A stretch of DNA of 45,887 bases from Bdellovibrionaceae bacterium UBA6502 (GTDB lineage Bacteria; Bdellovibrionota; Bdellovibrionia; Bdellovibrionales; UBA840), in contig DJMA01000032.1 in NCBI GenBank assembly GCA_002436415.1, positions 1-45,887 on the forward strand. The letters are read 5' to 3'. A model generated the notes under the pieces. That model was not told where the DNA came from and did no database searches. It saw nothing but the letters and a program-made list of their open reading frames with translations. Shown in pieces: positions 8,473 to 15,911 of this stretch (its first letter is position 1; every line of letters begins with the position of its first letter). The position numbers were made by a program, and so were the translations under genes.

Positions 8473-10380
8473 TTAAAAATTATCTAGCAGACCCTGGATT
8501 AAATATTTCTTTCTAGAGGCCAAATCCATATTTTCGTTGTCCGAATCACTTTTACCCAAATTTGTTTTCGACCTATTGCTCAAACCCATATTGTCTATGA
8601 TTTTATTTACAAGGCTGCTTACCTCACGCTTACCAGTATCAAGAGCTTTATCTCTAAAAATATAGTAGTACAACCTTTGAAGGTCAGTGTCTAATCTTTC
8701 AGGCCCAGACTCTTCCAATAACGCTCTTACCGCTTCTGCCATGCCCGTTCCCTCGATTAACGGATCATTGCTTCCAACAACATCCACCACTTCGTCATTG
8801 TCTAAGACCCTTTCTTCCACAAGTCGAGTGAGATATTTTATTCTGTTAAAATAATTGTTCGGCGCTAAGACTCTATGGTTTGCAAAAAACATTTTAATGC
8901 CATCGACGCCTTCATCAGAATCCCAGTAAAACTTATTAGACTTTTTATTGAGACTTACCAAATAGTCATAGGACTCTAAATTGCTAAAAGCATCAAAAGC
9001 TTTCATCGTTACTTGGTTGTATGCGGATAAGAACTTTTCTGAATGAGTTAGATCTTTAAAGTTTTTAGATTCATAACAAGCGTCCATTAACCCGTCTACC
9101 ACATTGCAAAAATCAGGTAAGTCGTCATGACTATAGCCTAAGTTGTGACACATTTCATGAATCACAGTTGTTTCAATAGAAGCACTAAATCTCCCCGCCA
9201 CATTTCTTTTTAAAAATTTATCCTTATTTTTAAAAGTAACGTATGGAGGACCCATGATGGTTCCTAGAACTTCCTCTGAATCAACAGATGCATCCCATGA
9301 TGTATTTTGCATATATACACTACCACTGGCTATGTTTTCTGTGGAATTTTCGCTTTTCATGTCGACGCATGCAATTTTAGGCTTTAAAGCTGCAGGCCTA
9401 ATCGGGTTAAGCAAATTAGCAAACTTCAAATAGATGTTATTCGCAAAATTAGCGTACCTATCTGTTTCACCCCTGTCTTCTGAAAACTTTTTCAGTTTTC
9501 CTGCACAAGAGACAAAGTCTTCTATTGCTTTATCTACCTTGTCTTTAAATACTTCGTACGGAACGTCGATATCAATGTTTTTATTGTTTCCAATAGCAAC
9601 TTTACCCGAAGCAAAACAGCTTGAGTGTACCAGGACCCCATATTTACTCGTGGCCTGAAAATAACTTTTTTCTGAAATTTGAATTTTAGGAGGAGCCTCG
9701 TTAAGATACTTTTCACTAATTTTGTCTCTCAACTCTTTAAAGTCTATTGCAAATCCTGGTGAAACTGCTGTTTCACAATTACCATCACATTCTACATGTG
9801 CACCTTCGCTTTGAGCCCCTGTTAGTTCTATATCTAAGCTAGTGATAAGGACCCACTTTTTAGACCTAAATGAGAAAATGTTTTTTTTCTTTGTTTTAAA
9901 ATTTTCTACAATTTTAGTCTCGAATTCTCCATTGTTGTTGTTGTCGACTAGAGTTATACACTTTTGATTCTCACACTTCTTTTTATAGTCGAAACGGCCA
10001 TCATAGTTAGTGTCTCTCAAAAACTTCTTCTCTTGACCAAATTGATCATACTCAACTCGGATATCTATTTTTCCATCTTCATTCAAATCTGACTTGGATG
10101 AAACAACTCTACCTAACTTGATCGTTCTCCAAGTATCATCCTTACCGTTACCATTCACATCAAGATTTACACCTTGATCTAAAAACGGGCTTAATTTTTT
10201 TTCTTCTTTTTGCAAACTTGGAGTAGATGCAATTGCTCTGGATTGTTTTTTAACCGGCTTTAGATAATAGTTTTCGAAAGTATGATTCACGCTTAACAAA
10301 TCATCGAAGTCATATGCCAGCAAAGACATACAAAAAAATATGTTAAATAGGAATGTTAAGGCTATGTTTAAAGTTCTCAT
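8473..10380 (-). CDS. Exported metzincin-type zinc metalloprotease with EF-hand-like repeats
   Basis: A 635-residue protein with a signal peptide (first about 22 residues). Four Asp/Asn-rich loops occur at residues about 74, 98, 123 and 146 (DVNGNGKDD, DLNEDGKID, DTNYDGRFD, DNNNNGEFE). Their 23-25 residue spacing is typical of calcium-binding EF-hand-like or thrombospondin-3-like loops. At about residue 407 lies HEMCHNLGYSHD, a full metzincin site HExxHxxGxxH with a catalytic Glu. A following GLMD may supply the Met-turn. It is therefore likely a secreted, calcium-stabilised zinc protease; its substrate is unknown. In a predatory relative such enzymes could attack prey, but that is inference. 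The start is an ATG with a weak, purine-rich ribosome binding region. Confidence 0.8.
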   Translation of the reverse strand: MRTLNIALTFLFNIFFCMSLLAYDFDDLLSVNHTFENYYLKPVKKQSRAIASTPSLQKEEKKLSPFLDQGVNLDVNGNGKDDTWRTIKLGRVVSSKSDLNEDGKIDIRVEYDQFGQEKKFLRDTNYDGRFDYKKKCENQKCITLVDNNNNGEFETKIVENFKTKKKNIFSFRSKKWVLITSLDIELTGAQSEGAHVECDGNCETAVSPGFAIDFKELRDKISEKYLNEAPPKIQISEKSYFQATSKYGVLVHSSCFASGKVAIGNNKNIDIDVPYEVFKDKVDKAIEDFVSCAGKLKKFSEDRGETDRYANFANNIYLKFANLLNPIRPAALKPKIACVDMKSENSTENIASGSVYMQNTSWDASVDSEEVLGTIMGPPYVTFKNKDKFLKRNVAGRFSASIETTVIHEMCHNLGYSHDDLPDFCNVVDGLMDACYESKNFKDLTHSEKFLSAYNQVTMKAFDAFSNLESYDYLVSLNKKSNKFYWDSDEGVDGIKMFFANHRVLAPNNYFNRIKYLTRLVEERVLDNDEVVDVVGSNDPLIEGTGMAEAVRALLEESGPERLDTDLQRLYYYIFRDKALDTGKREVSSLVNKIIDNMGLSNRSKTNLGKSDSDNENMDLASRKKYLIQGLLDNF

Positions 10381-10565
10381 ACTCTCTTACCTAAATATCG
10401 GTTTTTAAAGGGCTTTTATAGATATTTATGCCACAAATTTAGGCTTAGGTAGAGGAAGACTTTTGTCCCTGTAAATATTTCTGCTTGGCAAGAATCCACT
10501 GACTAAGATTGTCAGTAAAGGGGTTGAAAGCCACTAAATAATAAACGAAAACTTAGTCTTAATCC

Positions 10566-11423
10566 CTATAGAGCATTTCTTTTTAAAAAATCCTCAATGC
10601 TTTTAACATAAAGTTTTGGCTTCTCTATGGATGAAATGTGGGAGCAAGACTTTAGTACCTTAAACTCAGAAGCTTTCACTTTGCTTGAAAACATCTTGTT
10701 ACTTTTGGGAGTCGATTCATCATATTCACCACACATAAAAAGAGTGGGAACCTTAATTTTAGAAAGTTGATTAACTCTGTCGTAATTTTTTAAAGTTCCA
10801 GTTGGGCAAAACTCTGTTGGACCCCACATATAATTATAAAGCTCTAAATTATAATGCTTAAAAGTTTTTTCTACGAGGGGCCCTTCTAATGGCACTCGAA
10901 CAACATGTTTTTTATTAAAAGCCTCGGTAGCCTCTTGATAAACCTTAGCGTCAAAAGCCCCTACCTTTTCACAGTGAAAAATAGCGTCTTGATGTTTTTG
11001 AGGAAGCTTTTTTATTAAAGCCCGCGTATCTCGCTCCCATATTTTTGCACTAAACATAGAGCTTTGAAATACTATTGCGCGAATTCTTTTGTCTTTAGTT
11101 CTTAGGTAATATTCCAGAGCTAAAGTGGTTCCCCAAGAACCACCTGCTAATATGAATTCCTTTAATTCCAAATGATCTACTAATTCTTTGAGTTGCTGAA
11201 CAAAGGTTTTAATATTCCATTTGTCTTTAGTTGTGGAGGAAGACAATCCGCTGCCTAGCTGATCGAATAAAATAATTTGTCGATCTTTAAATTGATGCAA
11301 TAAAGGCTTCAGCAAAAAGTGATTTACACCAGGACCACCATGACAAAATATCATTGGAGTCTTTTTTTGCTTTTTACTTTTAATATAGTATGTATCTCCA
11401 TCGGTTCCCTTAAAAATTGCCAT
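10566..11423 (-). CDS. Alpha/beta hydrolase, proline iminopeptidase-like (peptidase family S33)
   Basis: A cytoplasmic 285-residue hydrolase, slightly shorter than typical proline iminopeptidases. Motifs in order are HGGPG at 28-32 (oxyanion hole, diagnostic of the proline iminopeptidase group), FDQLGSGLS, and nucleophile elbow GGSWG with Ser96. Asp235 in GEYDES and His262 in SCSHIS complete the triad. Such enzymes release N-terminal proline from peptides, but relatives with the same motifs act on other amides or esters, so no gene symbol is given. The start is an ATG with AAGGGG about nine bases upstream. It is divergent from the SRPBCC gene. Small dyads (ACTGAC/GTCAGT near 10500) lie downstream but lack a T-run. 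Confidence 0.82.
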   Translation of the reverse strand: MAIFKGTDGDTYYIKSKKQKKTPMIFCHGGPGVNHFLLKPLLHQFKDRQIILFDQLGSGLSSSTTKDKWNIKTFVQQLKELVDHLELKEFILAGGSWGTTLALEYYLRTKDKRIRAIVFQSSMFSAKIWERDTRALIKKLPQKHQDAIFHCEKVGAFDAKVYQEATEAFNKKHVVRVPLEGPLVEKTFKHYNLELYNYMWGPTEFCPTGTLKNYDRVNQLSKIKVPTLFMCGEYDESTPKSNKMFSSKVKASEFKVLKSCSHISSIEKPKLYVKSIEDFLKRNAL

Positions 11424-11610
11424 CTTAAATATCCCCTTTAAAATTAATTAGTTTATATTTATATCACTTCGCAAAAGACACAAGCTAAAAATACTTTTTA
11501 TAAAACTGGTCTGAGACTTTTGTTGCAATTTTTCCCTTATTTAAATCCGGCCTTGCAAGATCGTCTTCGCAAAATAGAATGGTTTAGTGGCTTTGTCTTG
11601 AGGAGTTTTT

Positions 11611-12549
11611 TTGTTCCAAATAAAATATAAAATAGAAAGAAGCATCGTTATTAATAAAGATATCGATAGTGTTTTTGATTGTGTTGCTAACTTCAATTCT
11701 TGGGCCTCCTGGTCGCCATGGCTGTGCTTAGAAAAGGACGCAGAAACCTCCATTGAAGGTGAGCCACAAAACCTTGGTCACAAACAAAGCTGGCAGGGAC
11801 AACGTATAGGATCTGGAAAAATTGCTATTTCAAATTTAGATATAAATAAAAGTTTGCATTATGATTTAGAGTTTTTAAAACCTTTTAAATCTAGCGCAAA
11901 GGTAGATTTTTATTTTGAACAACAAGCTAGTGGGACTAGAGTGCGCTGGCTGATGCAAAGCTCTGTGCCTTTCTATTTATTTTTCTTAAAGGATATGCTC
12001 GCCGCCATGCTAGGAAATGACTATGAACGTGGTTTGAGTATGTTAAAAGAGTTTTTAGAGACCGGTGAAGTTCTTAGTGAGATAGATATGCTTGGTAAAA
12101 TTCAAAAACCTGCTTTCCACTATCTAGGTGTCAGACGATCATCAAGCATCGATGAACTTCCCAAAATCATGCAACAAGACTTTGAACTCATTCACAAATA
12201 TATGCAAGAAGGTAAAATCAAAAGCTCACAGCAGATGATTTCATTTTATCATAAATTTGATTTCATGAGGAACCAGGCCGTTTACACAAATGCTGTGGTT
12301 TATGATTCCGAACAAGGCCCTTACACTGAGCTAAAATCAGGCTATGTACCAAATCACCATTGCGCACAAGTACTACACACGGGCTCCTACGAAAATCTCG
12401 GTAATGCTTGGTCAGCGATTATGAACTACCAACGCTTTGAAAAGCTAAAGGCTAATAAAAATATCCCTTGGTATGAATGGTATATCAATAGCCCAAAAGA
12501 GGTTGAGAAGCGATACCTTAAAACCAGTATTAATCTTCCTATTAAATAA
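11611..12549 (+). CDS. SRPBCC-domain protein fused to a GyrI-like (AraC effector-binding) domain
   Basis: A 312-residue soluble protein with two small-molecule-binding domains. Residues about 1-150 resemble the SRPBCC / polyketide-cyclase-like fold (SIVINKDIDSVFDCVANFNSWASWSPW, here in two parts: SIVINKDIDSVFDCVA and NFNSWASWSPW). Residues about 160-312 resemble the GyrI-like or effector-binding domain found at the end of AraC/MerR regulators (VLHTGSYENLGNAWSAI and the WYEWYINSP end). No DNA-binding domain is present, so it probably binds a ligand rather than regulating directly. The start is TTG at 11611 with AGGAG at 11601-11605; no suitable ATG lies near. It is monocistronic and divergent from the hydrolase gene. 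Confidence 0.75.
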   Translation: MFQIKYKIERSIVINKDIDSVFDCVANFNSWASWSPWLCLEKDAETSIEGEPQNLGHKQSWQGQRIGSGKIAISNLDINKSLHYDLEFLKPFKSSAKVDFYFEQQASGTRVRWLMQSSVPFYLFFLKDMLAAMLGNDYERGLSMLKEFLETGEVLSEIDMLGKIQKPAFHYLGVRRSSSIDELPKIMQQDFELIHKYMQEGKIKSSQQMISFYHKFDFMRNQAVYTNAVVYDSEQGPYTELKSGYVPNHHCAQVLHTGSYENLGNAWSAIMNYQRFEKLKANKNIPWYEWYINSPKEVEKRYLKTSINLPIK

Positions 12550-12895
12550 CAAAGAGCTAATAATCTTCTGCTTTAAAGGCTTTATAATTTTATGTTTCTT
12601 TGTTTTTTTTAACTGGCAGAGTTTTTTAATGCCACAGTTTAGCATTTTTCTGCTTGCGCTCTTTCTAGTAACTGATGACTTAGGTCCTTTCACTGAATTA
12701 AAGCCAAACTATGTTCTTAAAAGCCCTTTGTAGCACCATAGTGAATACACTTTTGTTTAAACAACTAAGTCTAAACAAGTACTCGTATTAACATAAACAC
12801 CACTTACTCTGATCGCTTGCCATATAATTATTTGTTTTTTGCCTTTGCGGCCTATTAAATTTTTTTAGAATTATTGCTAAGACAATAGCTGGTCC
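12550..12895. other. Gene-free stretch downstream of the SRPBCC gene
   Basis: About 345 bp of AT-rich sequence between convergent genes. Short frames occur on both strands but they lack ribosome binding sites and recognisable content. I see no plus-strand terminator with a clean stem and T-run. Confidence 0.5.
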
Positions 12896-12927
12896 AATAA
12901 AAAAAACCAGGCAACATACTGCCTGGT
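12896..12927 (-). terminator. Intrinsic terminator of the LysM lipoprotein gene
   Basis: A perfect 9-bp stem (12904-12912 with 12919-12927) has a six-base loop. Read on the minus strand it is followed by a run of T. It lies about 28 bases after the stop codon. Confidence 0.85.
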
Positions 12928-12954
12928 TCTAGATAATTAAAATTGGGTTTTGTA

Positions 12955-14439
12955 TTAGATCTGAGTTTGCTCAGTAATGTCCATTTGCATTTTCTTAGCT
13001 TTGTTTTTCTTTACAACTAAGAACAAACCACCACCAACTACGATTAAAGCTGCACCTAGTGTGATCATTAAATCCTGATTTTCATCAGCAGGTTTCTTAA
13101 GCTTTCTAGAGTTTTTACGTCTTGCTCTTTCCGCTCTTCTTTCTGCCGCTGTGTCGTTTTGTGCAACAACTGGTGGCGCAGGAGGAGCTGGAGGTGCAAC
13201 CACTGGCGGTGCTGGTGGTGCAGGAGGAGCTGGAGGCGCAGGTGCTTGAGCCACTGTTCCTGCCATATTAGCATCCGGCTGATTGATCTGTGGATCTTGC
13301 ATAGGCGGAACCGGTGGAGCTGGTGGTACCATTGGAGCCGGTTCAGGCTCTGGCATCATTGGCTCTGGCATGGACGGGGCATCGTTCATAGCAAGGTTTT
13401 GCATCGGAGCACTTGAACCTTCTGGCCAATAAACTACCTCTGTTCCTTGTAGTACTTCCCCTTTAGATTCAAGAGCCATATTTGTAGCCCAAATCTCTTT
13501 CCAAGATCCTGGATCACCTAGTAAATCTTGTGATACGGCACGGATATTTTCACCAGCCGAAACGAAACGTGTCTGTGATGGAATTCCGTTATCTTCATAA
13601 TAAGTAATAATTTTTGAGCTATCACCTGGGCGATTAGGAGATTCGTAATACAGTTTATCACCTGTTTTGAAACTTCTTGTTAAGTGTGGATTGGATGAAT
13701 AAATTCTTCCTGTATCCATTGAACCATAAAGCTTCTCCGATACGCTCTCAGGAGTATCCCCTGGACGAATAATATATACAGTGTTTAAGTTTCTTCCCGC
13801 TTTTGTAAAAGGAATTGTTTTGATTTTCTTAACCGGCACCCAAGAAGGTTTATCAACCACTTCCTCCATTAATGGCTCAGTCTCACCAAATGTGTCTGGC
13901 TCAGAAAAAGTGTCTGCTATGATTGGCGCCTCTTCAACCGGAGCATCCATCATAGGTTCTTCCATTGGCTCTTCAAAAGTTTCCATTGGAGTTTCTTGTG
14001 CTACATCCTGACCTTCTTGAAGATCAAGTACGTCTTCTTCAACCGGAGTTTCTTCTGCAACTTCTTCTTCTAAGAATTCATCTTCGAACTCTTCGTCACC
14101 AAAATCTTCCTCGGCAAATTCATCAGAGTATTCATCGTCTGCAAACTCGTCTTCTCCAAGATCGTCACCTGATTCTTCAGCAAACTCATCGCTTGATTCT
14201 TCTGAAAAATCATCAGCAAACTCTTCGTCTTCGCCGAAGTCAGCTTGAACCTCTTCTTCGCCAAATTCTGCGAATTCATCATCACCGCCTTCAAATGACT
14301 CATCCATAAAATCAGCGCTTTCATCAGCGATTTCTTCGGACATTTCAGATGCGGTTGAATCATCGACGTCATCTCCTGAGGAACAAGAGACGTTAAACAT
14401 CAAAAATAGAGAAAGTAGTAACAGTGCTAAATACTTCAT
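12955..14439 (-). CDS. LysM-domain envelope protein with lipoprotein-like N-terminus and C-terminal membrane segment
   Basis: A 494-residue protein. A hydrophobic leader ends in FNVSC, giving Cys19 as a possible lipidation site, although Asn at the -3 position is unusual for a lipobox. Residues about 20-170 are extremely rich in Glu and Asp. Two LysM-like peptidoglycan-binding units follow at about 218-265 (VYIIRPGDTPESVSEKLYG) and 290-340. Next come a Pro/Ala-rich linker with APP repeats and a single membrane segment near 455-475 (MITLGAALIVVGGGLFLVV) with a basic tail. The layout recalls FimV-like organisers but homology is not established. ATG at 14439 is chosen over TTG at 14448, since AAAGGA lies nine bases before the ATG and almost touches the TTG. 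It probably has its own promoter. Confidence 0.75.
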   Translation of the reverse strand: MKYLALLLLSLFLMFNVSCSSGDDVDDSTASEMSEEIADESADFMDESFEGGDDEFAEFGEEEVQADFGEDEEFADDFSEESSDEFAEESGDDLGEDEFADDEYSDEFAEEDFGDEEFEDEFLEEEVAEETPVEEDVLDLQEGQDVAQETPMETFEEPMEEPMMDAPVEEAPIIADTFSEPDTFGETEPLMEEVVDKPSWVPVKKIKTIPFTKAGRNLNTVYIIRPGDTPESVSEKLYGSMDTGRIYSSNPHLTRSFKTGDKLYYESPNRPGDSSKIITYYEDNGIPSQTRFVSAGENIRAVSQDLLGDPGSWKEIWATNMALESKGEVLQGTEVVYWPEGSSAPMQNLAMNDAPSMPEPMMPEPEPAPMVPPAPPVPPMQDPQINQPDANMAGTVAQAPAPPAPPAPPAPPVVAPPAPPAPPVVAQNDTAAERRAERARRKNSRKLKKPADENQDLMITLGAALIVVGGGLFLVVKKNKAKKMQMDITEQTQI

Positions 14440-14572
14440 AGAAGCCAATCCTTTGGTGTATATTCCACTACTGATTAATTATTTCACAATCTATTCGGAC
14501 GTTTAAGTAGATTTATAAGGGATAGTGGCAGAAACCATTCTTTGGTATTAGCAAAATGTACTTTAGCAGGAC

Positions 14573-15040
14573 TTAAGGATAGAACTTTTTAAAGCTGTCA
14601 CCAAGCTTGATGCCACGTTTTTCAAAATCACCCTTCTTTAGCTCAAGAGCATAGCGCACTGCTTTAGGACTTTGGTATCGCTTAAGACGACTTTCTAAAA
14701 GCATACTAGATTCAGGTTCCATATCCTGAATCGAAATTATTTTATAATTATCATCAATGTAAGCGATACTTAGTGGGATGCGAGTGTTCTTCATCCAAAA
14801 AGAAAGCCTTTCTCTTTTCGGAAAAACAAACAACATTCCGTCAATGCCTTTAGGTAGCTCGTCAATATTCATCAAGCCATAGGCTGTTTTTTTTGAATCG
14901 TCTGCTATTTCAACCACTAGCTTTACCGTATTGATTTCTAAGCTATGTTTTTTAAAATTTGGACGATTAGCATACGCTGGCAGGCCAAAAGATATTAGAA
15001 ACAAGAAACTATATAGATAATTTTTCGTAAGCCAAACCAT
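14573..15040 (-). CDS. DUF192 family exported protein
   Basis: A 155-residue protein with a signal peptide (to about ...GLPAYA). The remainder is one DUF192 domain: KKTAYGLMNIDELP, GMLFVFPKRERLSFWMKNTRIPLSIAYID and the closing ALELKKGDFEKRGIKLGDSF match the family pattern. The biochemical role of this family is not settled. The start is ATG at 15040, with GAGGAG at 15047-15052 six bases away. This lies inside the end of the ppx/gppA-like gene (32-base overlap), so the two are probably translationally coupled. An upstream extension of the frame has no ribosome binding site and would put residues before the signal peptide. Confidence 0.85.
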   Translation of the reverse strand: MVWLTKNYLYSFLFLISFGLPAYANRPNFKKHSLEINTVKLVVEIADDSKKTAYGLMNIDELPKGIDGMLFVFPKRERLSFWMKNTRIPLSIAYIDDNYKIISIQDMEPESSMLLESRLKRYQSPKAVRYALELKKGDFEKRGIKLGDSFKKFYP

Positions 15041-15911
15041 AGCGCACTCCTCGCGTTGAGACCAAATAATAATCTGCCGAGAATTTTTCCAATACTTGTA
15101 GTAAAATATTTGTCCCCGCAACAATTACGTCTTCTCTACCCTTTTGCATTCCAGGTAGTTTCAACCTTTCTTCGAGGCTCATAGCCGCCAGTTTGTCTCT
15201 CCAAATTTGTAAGTCCTCTTTGCTTAGAGAGAAATCATCAATTTTCTCTTTGTCAAAAGAGTCTAACTCTTGAATGATTGCAGCTAAAGTTGTTGGCGTT
15301 CCTGCAACAGCAACGAGATAGTTTGGCTTTTTGATTTTCGGTAATTCTCGTAATTTTTGCTGAATCGCTGCTGTCATTTCTAAAATGTCTGCTTCAGAAA
15401 CTGGATGGGATTTAACATAGTTATCCGTAAAACGAACAGCACCTATATTTAAACTAGTGGCTTTAGTTCTACCCGCTTCTTTTACTAAAAACTCAGTAGA
15501 GCCACCACCAACATCAACCACCAAAGAACCTTCTAATTCCTGATCCACAAAGCTGCCTCTGTAGGTTAGCTCTGCTTCTCTCTCACCAGCAATGATCTCA
15601 AGTTCTATTCCTAAATCTTTACAAATGCGGAATAGTTCATCTCTGTTTTCAGCATCTCTTGCGGCACTCGTTGCAACAGCATAGATGCGCTCTACATTTA
15701 ATTCCTTGGCCTTTTCGGCATACTCGCTTAAACACTTCTCTGCTCTTTGTAGAGCCTCTGGATGAAGTCGAGCCTTGCTTTCACTGTATAAGTCTTGCCC
15801 CAATCTAACCACTGTACTGGCATCAAAGATTTCTTTAAAACCATTTTGCCCTAGCTCGGCAATAAGACACAAAAACGTGTTCGTTCCTAGGTCAAGACAT
15901 GCAATTCTCAT
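15009..15911 (-). CDS. ppx: Ppx/GppA family phosphatase
   Basis: A 300-residue member of the exopolyphosphatase / guanosine pentaphosphate phosphohydrolase family (ASKHA fold). The N-terminal MRIACLDLGTNTFLCLIAE is the phosphate-1 loop. ATSAARDAENRDEL, LEGSLVVDVGGGSTEFL and VAVAGTPTTLAA are the further conserved motifs. It has only the two core domains and lacks the C-terminal extension of E. coli Ppx. Such short forms hydrolyse inorganic polyphosphate and/or pppGpp, and the sequence does not decide between these, so the symbol is tentative. Its start codon overlaps the asmA-like stop codon by one base (TAATG). Confidence 0.87.
   Translation of the reverse strand: MRIACLDLGTNTFLCLIAELGQNGFKEIFDASTVVRLGQDLYSESKARLHPEALQRAEKCLSEYAEKAKELNVERIYAVATSAARDAENRDELFRICKDLGIELEIIAGEREAELTYRGSFVDQELEGSLVVDVGGGSTEFLVKEAGRTKATSLNIGAVRFTDNYVKSHPVSEADILEMTAAIQQKLRELPKIKKPNYLVAVAGTPTTLAAIIQELDSFDKEKIDDFSLSKEDLQIWRDKLAAMSLEERLKLPGMQKGREDVIVAGTNILLQVLEKFSADYYLVSTRGVRYGLAYEKLSI

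Noticed and set aside
13159..13416. Trp/Arg-rich 85-codon frame opposite the LysM protein
   Set aside because: It is the complement of the Pro/Ala repeat linker; its composition is an artefact.
13965..14309. Leu/Gln/His-rich frame opposite the acidic region of the LysM protein
   Set aside because: Shadow of Glu/Asp codons on the other strand.
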